From Barthelona sp. PCE (lineage: Eukaryota; Metamonada: BaSk clade), in NCBI GenBank assembly GCA_040285745.1, contig JAUFOR010000003.1, positions 1,302,001 through 1,366,000 on the forward strand: 64,000 bases of DNA, written 5' to 3'. The position numbers were made by a program, and so were the translations under genes. The notes beneath the pieces were generated by a model, which did not search any database, was not told the DNA's origin, and was given only the letters and a program-made list of their open reading frames with translations. This document shows positions 8,943-17,932 of the stretch, one piece after another (the stretch's first letter is position 1; each line of letters opens with the position of its first letter).

Positions 8943-11900
8943 TCAACCCTCAAGGAGCGCCTGTAAGCTCTCAATCTGGTTCTTAAGGCTCTTCTCTACG
9001 CGCTCCGTGCCATCTGTGGCGCCTGACTTGACGATTCCCTTCGCACGTGCTGCATAGTTGAGCGCAATACGCGTCTGTGAGACATTTGTGAATGATGGAC
9101 TGATATTGACAAACATAAGCGTCTTCGAATCACCAACAAGTGCGTCCTGCATGATCTGCGTCAGCGGATGGTCTCTGAATGGAACACGGCCGCTTCCTTC
9201 TGACAAAATTTGAATACATCTGGATAGTAATGAAAGCGAGTAGTTGATCTCAATACCTTCAGTCTTCCGCTGACCCTCCGTGTTTGTGTCACCCAGACGC
9301 TCTGAACCAGCGAGATCCACGAAAAGCATCTTGCCCAGAGAGACATCCTTTGGGTTCTGCTTGTTTGTCGACTTAACCCACGTAAGTAGGATAAGATGAG
9401 AACGTGAGGAGACGCTGTTCATGCTTGTAGACGCAACTACACGTGATCCTTTTGCCTGATCGATAATTTCAAACGACTTCTCAGCTGATTCAACGTTGAC
9501 AAATGTAGCAGCATTTTGTAGCTCAACGCGGCCTCCGACAAGGCGTGGCTTGACGTCCTTCTCCACCTTTGGTTCAAACAAATCGCGAATGTCCTTCAGG
9601 TAAACTTCAACCATGTTATACGAAATTTCCACATCGTAGTCATTCGAATACTTCTCCTTCAGCTCGTAGAGCTTCAAGATCGCACGGGGCGTCACGCCCA
9701 GAAGATCTCTGGGCACAGGCTCGCCTGGATTGTCGTTATCTGGACCATACATTGTGAATGTTTTTCCTGCACCAGTCTGTCCATACGCGAATATAGCAAC
9801 GTTCTTACCATCGAACGGAGCCTGACACAGCCTCTCGACGCTGTTAAACACCTCCTGTTGGGTAGAATCAGAACCATACACTCGATCAAACATCTGCTCG
9901 CGGACTTCTTCCTTTCCACGAACGTTTGTTGTCTTGTCAGCCAGCGTGTACTCGTCCATCGAGAACACAGCTACATGGTCCTCGGGGTCCCCAACCTCCT
10001 TTTTAGACATGGGTCTAATACGTGCATATACACGGATGTTACCCAGAATATCCTCCAACTCGGAGCGGTAAATCATACGCAGTTTGCGCTCCTTCTTAGC
10101 AATGTCCATCGCCTTGGAGCGCATCGCACCGACCTTGGTGATACCGTTCTTGTATGTCTCGATATCCTTCTTAATATCCTCAGCTTTTGCCTCCATCTCA
10201 CCGTATTTCTTAATCTCCTCCTCGAGACCTTCGATCTTATTATTGAGACCCTCAATTGAGCGAACTAACTGCTTAATTTCATCAACTAAATCGCTTTTTC
10301 GTTGCTTCAGAGTAAAGACCTCCTTCTGCATATCCTTGACAGTCTCCTCCAAGTTATCCCTTGCGTGCTGACTCTGTTCGCGGGCCTCCTTCAGCTTCGC
10401 CTGGTTTTCCTCCTCGATTGCTGTGAGTTCACGCTCGTTGGCCGAACGTTGACGAGAAATTTCGTCCTTGAGCTCCTGTTGAGCTGTTTTGAGTTGCTTC
10501 TCGGCAGCACGCATTGATGTACCTGCGCCTTGACGCTCAGTTAATTCAGATTCGAGGGCTGTAAGCGCATCAACCGCTTCTTTATACTCATCCTTTAGCT
10601 CGGCAAGCCGTTTCTCGCTACGAGCTACATCCCTAATAAGCTTAGAGTGATCCTTCTGCCAATCCTTCTCGGTTTGATCCTTTTTCTCGTCGAACTTCTC
10701 TTGTTTGCCTACTATTTCAGCCTGGTGCTCTTCCTTGACAGCGTTTAACTTCTTGCTGAAAAATTCACTTACCTGTTCTTCAGCAACAGCTCTCTGGTCC
10801 TCTGGAAGCTCTACTGTGGCAGCAAACTCTCTAACAAGCGTTTGTAACTGTGATTCGTGCTCTTCCACTGATAAATGAGACTTGTACTCCTCCATTGTGT
10901 TGGCACGAGTAATATTCCTCGCTTCATTGATCTCAACTTCAAGTTGCTCCTTGGTGACGAGTCCATCAGTTCCCACCGAAATATCAGACTGCAACTCCTT
11001 GATTCGTTCACTCGACAATTCCAAACCACCAAAATCTTCACGAACCTCAGCCATCTCCCTTTCGTGATCTGCTTCGGTCACCAGCTGCGTCTCCATCTCC
11101 AATCTGAGATTTTCAGTCATTGTCAGATGTTCATCCATGGCAATAGCTGTGCTCGACAACTCTGCCAACTGATTATCAAGAACGCTCTGCTCCACATAGC
11201 CTGCACCCTTCTTCTGTACGATTTCCGACTCCAAATCTGACCTGACAGCAGTGATATCATCGAGTGTATCGTTCAGCATTGGATTATCCTCAAACAACTT
11301 CTCAACTGCACTGACAAGGTGATTCATAACGAGAAGACTCGTCTCCTCTGGGTTTGCCTCTCTGTGAGTGCGAATCTCGTTCAACTCGTCGCCCAAAGCA
11401 GCATTGTCAGTCTCCAATGCTTCTATCTTGCCCTTCAATGCCTCAACGTCCAGATTTCCATCTAAAAGTTGCTGAAGTTCCGACGCTTCCTCGTCCTTTG
11501 CCTTCATCAGTGCGGTGAGCTCCTTCATCCTCTTCTTCAATTCCTTAAACCGCACATATTCGTCCCCGACTCCTGCAGCCTTAGCGTCTTCGAAATGAGG
11601 GGATCCACCGTGCTCATTGATATAGTTCGAGACAAATGTCTGCACGATGCCACCTATACCAGCCATCTCTGATGCAACCTCTGACTTTTCAGAGGATAAC
11701 ACCAGAAGTTCTTCTTTTGTTCTCCCAACAGTCTCTATAATCTGTTTAAGATTTGTAACGTCATTAGCTGCGATCCAACTTGACATATCCATCACCTCGT
11801 CCTGTAATCTACCCAAAACAATCTTTTCACGTTCCATACTTGTTAACATTTGTAAACGCTCACTCAAATTATTTGGATCTGCCAACAACTCCACTTCTAC

Positions 11901-12743
11901 AAGATTTCCGTGTGATATGAGACGTTTATCAGTCAACGAACTAATTGTAGCATGACTATGGGCCACAGTATCCTGTGCCGCATCGATTTGTTTTTGGACA
12001 TTTTCAATTGTTACTGTTGAAGTTTCCATAACAAACCTAATAAACTTGTGTAATAATACAATGAGCTGGTCAAATGTGAAACCTTCCAATCGCTGCTGGC
12101 TTAAATCATCATCTAGGTCACATAATAACTCGACAACACGCTTTTTAAATGATTTCTGGTCTGCAACAATGACTTGCTCTTCATTCTGATACTCTATGAT
12201 CTTCTCATTCAGTTCTTCCTCGCGTTTAGCAATGCTTGTATCCAAATCATTACTCAGACTCAAGATTTTCGTGTTAATCTCATTAATCTTCTGCTTGATC
12301 TCCTTCTTGAGCTTGTGCTGCGTGTTGATCTCCTCCTTAAGGGAATTAATGTTGTGGTGCTCTTTGAGAATATTCTTTTCCAATGTTTCGAGACGATAAT
12401 TATATTCAACTCGATTCTCTTTGGCGTCGTTTAACGACCGCTCGGTGATCTCAACTGTTCGTTTGTGGCTCAGTTCTTCAAATGCACGGTATTTCTCAAC
12501 GATAGAATGAAGCACTTGCTGAAAATCACTTTGATATTCGGAACACTTCTGTTCTGCTGCGTGCACCTTCTGAAGACCGAAATTGAGTGGCACAAATGCC
12601 TGTTCCACTGCCTGAACGGGAATTAAATCACCATACGCGCTTGGAACATTTTTATAATCTGGAACTCCCTTTTCAGGGGCATATGTTAACATAGAGCCCA
12701 AAATTTCGTTGTTTTGAGGATAGTTAACCTCTTGAAGTTGCAT
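8943..12743 (-). CDS. C-terminal-motor kinesin (kinesin-14) with long coiled coil
   Basis: A 1266-residue protein. Residues about 60-890 are almost unbroken coiled coil (heptads rich in E, K, L, Q). The motor begins near 905 with the neck-linked IRVYARIRP. It has the P-loop GQTGAGKTFTMYG near 990, switch I NSVSSRSH near 1107 and switch II VDLAGSER near 1138. A C-terminal motor preceded by a coiled coil is the mark of minus-end-directed kinesin-14, used in spindles and for microtubule sliding or transport. The stalk is much longer than in Ncd/Kar3 proteins. The start ATG is preceded by a weak TCTTTC box. The 3' end abuts the methyltransferase gene. Confidence 0.93.
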   Translation of the reverse strand: MQLQEVNYPQNNEILGSMLTYAPEKGVPDYKNVPSAYGDLIPVQAVEQAFVPLNFGLQKVHAAEQKCSEYQSDFQQVLHSIVEKYRAFEELSHKRTVEITERSLNDAKENRVEYNYRLETLEKNILKEHHNINSLKEEINTQHKLKKEIKQKINEINTKILSLSNDLDTSIAKREEELNEKIIEYQNEEQVIVADQKSFKKRVVELLCDLDDDLSQQRLEGFTFDQLIVLLHKFIRFVMETSTVTIENVQKQIDAAQDTVAHSHATISSLTDKRLISHGNLVEVELLADPNNLSERLQMLTSMEREKIVLGRLQDEVMDMSSWIAANDVTNLKQIIETVGRTKEELLVLSSEKSEVASEMAGIGGIVQTFVSNYINEHGGSPHFEDAKAAGVGDEYVRFKELKKRMKELTALMKAKDEEASELQQLLDGNLDVEALKGKIEALETDNAALGDELNEIRTHREANPEETSLLVMNHLVSAVEKLFEDNPMLNDTLDDITAVRSDLESEIVQKKGAGYVEQSVLDNQLAELSSTAIAMDEHLTMTENLRLEMETQLVTEADHEREMAEVREDFGGLELSSERIKELQSDISVGTDGLVTKEQLEVEINEARNITRANTMEEYKSHLSVEEHESQLQTLVREFAATVELPEDQRAVAEEQVSEFFSKKLNAVKEEHQAEIVGKQEKFDEKKDQTEKDWQKDHSKLIRDVARSEKRLAELKDEYKEAVDALTALESELTERQGAGTSMRAAEKQLKTAQQELKDEISRQRSANERELTAIEEENQAKLKEAREQSQHARDNLEETVKDMQKEVFTLKQRKSDLVDEIKQLVRSIEGLNNKIEGLEEEIKKYGEMEAKAEDIKKDIETYKNGITKVGAMRSKAMDIAKKERKLRMIYRSELEDILGNIRVYARIRPMSKKEVGDPEDHVAVFSMDEYTLADKTTNVRGKEEVREQMFDRVYGSDSTQQEVFNSVERLCQAPFDGKNVAIFAYGQTGAGKTFTMYGPDNDNPGEPVPRDLLGVTPRAILKLYELKEKYSNDYDVEISYNMVEVYLKDIRDLFEPKVEKDVKPRLVGGRVELQNAATFVNVESAEKSFEIIDQAKGSRVVASTSMNSVSSRSHLILLTWVKSTNKQNPKDVSLGKMLFVDLAGSERLGDTNTEGQRKTEGIEINYSLSLLSRCIQILSEGSGRVPFRDHPLTQIMQDALVGDSKTLMFVNISPSFTNVSQTRIALNYAARAKGIVKSGATDGTERVEKSLKNQIESLQALLEG

Positions 12744-13013
12744 AAATCATAAAAACAAACGAAAGATATTGCGATAAAAATAGATAACATCTTTTTCAGT
12801 TTCACTGTAAGTGCCGTGCTGAATATACACCACATTAACCCGTTTTTACTCGCTTAATATCAGCTAAACTAATGTAGTAACTGCAAAACATTTCCCTTAA
12901 CTTTTTGTTTGATAATATAGGTCTTCACACAAGCACATGGACTATCTGCTAGATAACACCTGTAGACAAAGAAACTCTTAACTACAAAATCCTACAAACT
13001 AAAAAGCTTTGAT
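12744..13013. other. Intergenic spacer, kinesin 5' flank and gpmI 3' flank
   Basis: 270 AT-rich bases hold the kinesin promoter (weak TCTTTC element at 12761-12767 on the minus strand) and the start of the region beyond the gene on the far side. No open frame or RNA gene is visible. Confidence 0.5.
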
Positions 13014-14585
13014 TTATTCCTTAGAAATGAGAACATCACATGTCATCTCCTCGGGGATAGAAAGACCCATCAGATGGAGGACAGTGGGGGCGATATCGGC
13101 AAGAACACCCTGTTCCTTAACAAAAGTTCTACCATCAATGTTGTTGGAAATCCAGTGCAATTTAACCATGGAACATGAGTGGCTAGTCTTAACCAAACCG
13201 TTCTTGTCAACCATCTCATCACTGTTACCGTGATCAGCGGTGATCAAAATGTTAGCATCAAGCTCTGTGAGTAAGAATTCAACTAATCTTCCCAAACATT
13301 CATCAACAATCTCTGCAGACTTCTTGGCGGCTTCGAAGTTACCAGTGTGGCCAACCATATCAGTGTTAGCGTAGTTACACAGAATGAAATCGTACTTTTT
13401 CTTTGAAAGAATGTCAATCATAGTGGTTGTCAAGTTGTAAGCCTCCATCTCTGGGTGGGATGCAAACAGAGCAGCATCGAAACGAGAAGGAACCTCAACT
13501 TGGTCTTCTCCCTCGAAAGGAGCTGTGGACTTGTAATTGAAGAAGGAAGTTACGTGACGGAACTTTTGGGTTTCAGCGATACGTAATTGTGTAAGTCCGT
13601 TATCAGAAATAACCTTACCGACAGTCTCGGGAATGGAATCTTCTTCCTCACCGTTGCCACCACCGAGAAGGAAAGACTCAAACTCATCATAGTATTGAGT
13701 AAAGCCAACATAAGTGACTTCAGGACGACGAGCAAGTGTACCGGGGTAGTCCTCCTCGACAAAGGCACGGGTCAGCTGGATAGCGCGATCTTGACGATAG
13801 TTGGTGTGGATAACAACATCTCCATCTTTGATACCTTCGTATTCCCCAATAACATAAGGAAGAATGTACTCATCAACCATTTCGTCGCCGTCTGGGGTCT
13901 TGTCGTTCTCGTATGAGAAGTGGACAGCCTCTTCAGGTGTGTTTGAGTGACGACCGTTGGGGGCTTCAGCTGTGACAATAGTGTTGAATGCCATGTCAGT
14001 AAGATCCCAGTTACGAGAACGGTCCATACCGTAGTAACGGCCCATGACGGTACCGATGACGGCATTGTTCTTCTCAAGATGCTCCTTGAGGATAGCAAGG
14101 TAACCAAGAGTAGAACGAGGAGGGGTATCACGACCATCAAGGAAGGGGTGGACGACGATCTTACCCTCAGGGTGTTCAGTATGGGCACGTTCCATGAGCT
14201 TGAACATGTGAAGCATGTGAGCGTGGACACCTTCGTCTTGAAGGAGACCAAAGAGATGGAGGGCACCACCAGCCTTGAACTTATCCATACAGGTCTTCCA
14301 AGACTCGACGTCGAAGAAGGCACCGCTCTTCATGCTCTTATCAATCTTTAAGAGTTCCTGATCTTCAACGACACCACGACCAGCATTAAGATGACCAACC
14401 TCAGAACTGCCCTGGACTCCAGCAGGGAGACCGACGTATTCCTCAGAAGCTCCGAGAAGCATAGTAGGATAGTTGGCGTTCCAACTATCATCGTTGGGTG
14501 TGGAAGCTGCGGCAATAGCGTTACCTTCAGCGGAAGCATTGTAGCCCCATCCATCACGGATAATAAGTACAGTTGGTTTAGACAT
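13014..14585 (-). CDS. gpmI: 2,3-bisphosphoglycerate-independent phosphoglycerate mutase
   Basis: A 523-residue glycolytic enzyme converting 3- to 2-phosphoglycerate through a phosphoserine intermediate, using two divalent metals. The N-terminal metal site is IIRDGWG (Asp11). The phosphorylated serine is Ser61 in GSSEVGHLNAGRG. The phosphatase-fold metal ligands are visible later in NYANTDMVGHTGN and ITADHGNSDEM. Full length for the family. The alkaline-phosphatase-superfamily iPGM is unrelated to the animal/fungal cofactor-dependent enzyme and occurs in plants, bacteria and several anaerobic protists. Codon use is strongly biased, which suggests high expression. A CCTCTTTCAC box lies 21 bases upstream. 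Confidence 0.96.
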   Translation of the reverse strand: MSKPTVLIIRDGWGYNASAEGNAIAAASTPNDDSWNANYPTMLLGASEEYVGLPAGVQGSSEVGHLNAGRGVVEDQELLKIDKSMKSGAFFDVESWKTCMDKFKAGGALHLFGLLQDEGVHAHMLHMFKLMERAHTEHPEGKIVVHPFLDGRDTPPRSTLGYLAILKEHLEKNNAVIGTVMGRYYGMDRSRNWDLTDMAFNTIVTAEAPNGRHSNTPEEAVHFSYENDKTPDGDEMVDEYILPYVIGEYEGIKDGDVVIHTNYRQDRAIQLTRAFVEEDYPGTLARRPEVTYVGFTQYYDEFESFLLGGGNGEEEDSIPETVGKVISDNGLTQLRIAETQKFRHVTSFFNYKSTAPFEGEDQVEVPSRFDAALFASHPEMEAYNLTTTMIDILSKKKYDFILCNYANTDMVGHTGNFEAAKKSAEIVDECLGRLVEFLLTELDANILITADHGNSDEMVDKNGLVKTSHSCSMVKLHWISNNIDGRTFVKEQGVLADIAPTVLHLMGLSIPEEMTCDVLISKE

Positions 14586-14605
14586 TGTGAGGTGAAATTA
14601 ACCTT

Positions 14606-14616
14606 GTGAAAGAGGT
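14606..14616 (-). promoter_or_regulatory. ACCTCTTTCAC core promoter box
   Basis: On the minus strand ACCTCTTTCAC precedes the gpmI ATG by 20 bases. A near-identical ACCTCTTTAC precedes the DUF1015 gene. Confidence 0.5.
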
Positions 14617-15926
14617 AAAAATTCTGGTTATAGTCAAAATGTACTTTTTATGAGGATCTTCAGTGTTCTGATGCCTGAAAATAGTATAGGGTCGCTCAGC
14701 AGGGTGGGTTTTATTTGAATGAGCTTCTTAAGTGAGAGAAAGAATCGGAAGATTTCTATTGTTACGATAATGTATTTCTGTCTACAGCGCAGTATTGCCC
14801 AGGGTTTGAGTGGTCTTTGACATGTGATTGACCTTGAATGCGTTATATGATGAACCTGCTCAGCCTAATTCTGTTTTTAAAAAAAAAGATGCCCTTTCTG
14901 CGGTTACTGTGGGTTATATATCACCTTTTAAATAGTTTTTTTACAAAAAACACAGAATACATGAAATGTAAATACTATTCTCAACATATGACTCATTAAC
15001 AGCATATTTGCGTTATCTTAGGAACCATAATTGTGAAAGAGCTTACTTTTGGTGGCTGAAATTCCAAAAAAGTTAAAAATAAAACATATTAATTTTTTTT
15101 TTTGCGTGTGATCAAAGAATATGCTTTAAATATTAATAAAGTAAACGTCTTTTATCAAATTAAATACTTGTTCAATTTTTAATAGTATTTCAAGGTACTT
15201 TATGTACATTTACCTTGGAGACATTAATAAAAAGTAATTTCTTTTTTTTAAGGTTTTATGGCTATATACTTACATATAACACTGTATTGTAGTGTAATCA
15301 ATACAAAACATACAAAACAAAACCAAGAGATGCGATAGGAAAAAATTTTATACTTTTTAGGCATCATAGTTAAGTATAAAGCATATTTACTATAATGAAC
15401 CTTCACCAGCCGCATAGCAGCAATCATGATGGCGGTGTAACTTCCTTTATTGTGGATTTAAGACAGAAGGTTTGTTTCAGGCAAAAAATTTTTCCCACCA
15501 AATAGCGTATTATTCACAGTGTTTTTATTTAAACGGGGCTTTACCTACATAATAGTTCAGGTAACAGAACTAAAAAGAGTATATTTATAAATTGCAAAGT
15601 TGCAAATACCATTTCTGGAAAATGTCTTGTATTCCAGAGAATAGCGTCTATTCTTTCATGTTATGGCGAAATTATGAGGAATAAACGAGGGTGAAGTCAC
15701 ATAGTTTTAGCATATATGCTCATGCACACCTTCAAAAAAGTTTTCTCGGATATTCTTTATTTTCAGAATGTTTATTCTTTAGTAAACGCACTGAACCTAA
15801 TTCTGAGCACCCAGAAATGTGAGTAATTTAAGAAATGTAGGATGCGAAGTATTGCTTAAATGAGGGTTGTTAGAGGATTCTTTTTTTACCATAGTTACTC
15901 ATTTACTACTTCACTACATAACAACA
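14617..15926. other. 1.3-kb gene-poor, AT-rich spacer between gpmI and histone H2A
   Basis: The longest stretch without a clear gene in the window. It lies between two divergently transcribed, probably highly expressed genes. It is rich in A/T runs. No tRNA B-box or rRNA-like sequence was seen. A 36-codon open frame begins with ATG at 15395 in a slightly GC-richer patch (its peptide includes TSFIVDLRQKVCFRQK) and is not supported by anything else. CCTAATTCTG occurs twice (near 14864 and 15795). Just before the H2A ATG the sequence TTCACTACATAAC resembles a TCA-type initiator. Confidence 0.5.
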
Positions 15927-16382
15927 ATGTCCGAAAGAACCAAGCCCGTCAGCCGTTCCGTCAGAGCCGGTGTTTCACTCTCTGTTGGTCGTATCCACAG
16001 ATACCTTAAGCAGGGTAAGTACGCCGACCGTATTGGTGCCGGTGCTCCCGTCTACCTCGCCGCCGTCCTCGATTACTTGATCGCTGAGGTCCTCGATGCC
16101 GCTGGTACCATCACCATGGAGAAGAACCGTCAACGTATCACTCCCCGTCACTTGCTTCTCGGTATGAAGTCCGATACTGAGCTCGCTCAGCTCATCAGCA
16201 ACGTCACCTTCCCTTCTGCAGGTGTTGTTCCTTTCATCCACCCCGAGCTCCTCCCCAAGAAGGGCACTCGTCGTACTCGTTCCGCCAAGGGCAAGGGTAA
16301 GGCCGCCGCTAAGGCTAAGGGTGTTGCCGCCAAGGGTAAGGGCAAGGCCAAGGGCAAGGCTAAGGCTTCCCAGGCCTACTAA
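15927..16382 (+). CDS. Histone H2A
   Basis: A 151-residue core histone. The histone fold is clear: SRSVRAGVSLSVGRIHRYL, YADRIGAGAPVYLAAVLDYL and EVLDAAG, then ITPRHLLLGMKSDTELAQL and the docking region FIHPELLPKK. The core differs from animal H2A at several places (TEL at the NDEEL site; VPFIHPELL for LPNIQAVLL). The tail is extended and Lys/Ala/Gly-rich (KGKGKAKGKAK). No SQ(E/D) H2A.X motif is present at the end, which is SQAY. The start is the MSERTKPV methionine; an upstream in-frame ATG at 15867 would add a hydrophobic non-histone leader. It is solitary here, with no H2B next to it. Strong C-ending codon bias suggests high expression. Confidence 0.95.
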   Translation: MSERTKPVSRSVRAGVSLSVGRIHRYLKQGKYADRIGAGAPVYLAAVLDYLIAEVLDAAGTITMEKNRQRITPRHLLLGMKSDTELAQLISNVTFPSAGVVPFIHPELLPKKGTRRTRSAKGKGKAAAKAKGVAAKGKGKAKGKAKASQAY

Positions 16383-16598
16383 ATGCTCAACCATTTATGT
16401 CGGCTTAACGCTTGTCCTCGGCTTTTTCTGTATTTTTTTCTACTATTTTGCGTTCAGCACCCACACAGCAAGCGTGATCTGTAGACTTAACAAAAGCCGT
16501 TTTTATCGCAGTAAAATATCATAAGATTAAATTCACTCAAATTTATTCTCACTTATGCATAACGTTCAGTCCCAGATCCTAGGTATACAGCATATGAA

Positions 16599-17366
16599 CT
16601 ACAATTTAGCAATGTAGTGGTCAAATAGTGAGCATGTTGAAACGTTACAATTTGAGAGAAATTCCACTATGTTCAAAATGTACTTCTCTGTACTAAATGA
16701 ATCACCATCATGCGTTACCACATCCATTCGCAACTGATATTCGTTCAAAGATGTGCAGCAAATTGCAGTACCAGGAGCTGGAGAGACTACATTATCTTTG
16801 AGTGTGACACCAATGTTCAACACATTTTTCTTCCCGGCACAACTAAATTTCAACACATTGCTGCCGTATAACAGCAGGCCCTTGTCCATAAAGCAATGCT
16901 CAACATTCCAAATAGCTGCAGTTTGAATCGTACTGAAAGCATTATCAACCGGATCATATTTCACGTAATTCATGGTGTTTCCACATCTTAAAAAGCACTC
17001 ATATTCACTGTAAGGGTTGCAAAAATAGACAAATGAATACTGAACCTAAGCTCCCTAAAATGGAAGAAAATAGCCCAAACATGAATTAACTAGAAGATAA
17101 GATCCTAGTCCACAAAAAAAAAAAACGTGTTGCACTAAATTTCTCACCTGATGTTGATCATCATCATCGAACACAACAACAAGAACAACAGGCGGACGAG
17201 GACGATAAACCACCAAGAAGAAAGCTGACATATGAAGATTGTCAAAAAATTCGCACATATCGCATTTGCTATTGAGCAAATATGAGGAAATGAAAGGGCT
17301 AAAAATTCTCAACTCAAAATGTAAATCCCGTTCAGTATCAACGTTAAAAACCTGAAGGTTCTTCAT
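16599..17366 (-). CDS. Probable two-exon hypothetical protein
   Basis: Model: exon 17148-17366, intron 17046-17147 (GTGAGA...GCTTAG, 102 bases), exon 16599-17045, giving 221 residues. Exon 1 encodes MKNLQVFNVDTERDLHFELR... and ends DDDDQHQ. Exon 2 continues in frame with VQYSFVYFCNPYSEYECF and runs to the stop through a coherent, cysteine-containing, mostly beta-rich sequence. The donor GTGAGA differs from the GTATG donors of the other introns here, so the junction is tentative. Exon 2 might instead be a separate 124-residue gene starting at ATG 16973, with ACCCTTAC in its 5' flank. No family is recognised. Confidence 0.4.
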
Positions 17367-17450
17367 AAACACTTATCAAGAACAAAAGATTCGTTCTTTC
17401 ATAGTTTTAACAAGAATATTGATTTGACTGTATAAACCTACGGTTATATA

Positions 17451-17830
17451 CTATTTCACTTCCATAGTTGAGCAGAAGAATTCCAAATATAAGCCCAATA
17501 GCAGCGAAATCATCCCAACTATAAACTCAACCCAAATAAAAAATTTAAACTTCGGGGGTACATTATAATCCCTTACATTGATTGGAGAAAGCATAGGAAA
17601 ATATGAATTATGCAAACTATTGATCAAAAAGAAAGCTAAACAGAATCAGTTAAGGATATAAGTTTTTAAGCAGTCAATTTCATCTAACAATACTTTTTTG
17701 AACCGGCCATTGGGATTGGTTATGGCCAGTATTACCGCGCTGCCATGGTTGGCCCATTCAAAACATCCAAAACATGACAACGTCAATCTGCGTACTTTGG
17801 CAGTCAACACACATTCTAAGTGGTCTTACA
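17451..17830 (-). other. Unexplained open frames with coding character, possible exons
   Basis: Two minus-strand open stretches lie between the gene at 16599-17366 and the dipeptidase. The frame 17451-17594 (47 codons from ATG, stop TAG) encodes a charged segment followed by a clear membrane helix (FFIWVEFIVGMISLLLGLYL). The stretch from about 17660 to 17825 has no ATG start and is GC-richer than its surroundings; it includes NHGSAVILAITNPNGRFKK. They could be exons of one or two spliced genes, but no consistent donor/acceptor pair joins them in frame, so no CDS is claimed. Confidence 0.25.
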
Positions 17831-17932
17831 TGCTGAATTTGTAATAAAAAACAGGGAAACAGGTACTTATTCTTTTCAGTATACTGGATTGCTTGCAAAA
17901 TTTTTTAATTCCTTCATTCAACCAACTGAATC

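Noticed and set aside
13772-14323. Alternate frames inside gpmI
   Set aside because: Shadows of a clear, conserved enzyme.
14617-15926. tRNA, 5S rRNA or snRNA in the large spacer
   Set aside because: No B-box (GGTTCGA-type) or other recognisable RNA signature was found by eye; a covariance-model search would be decisive.
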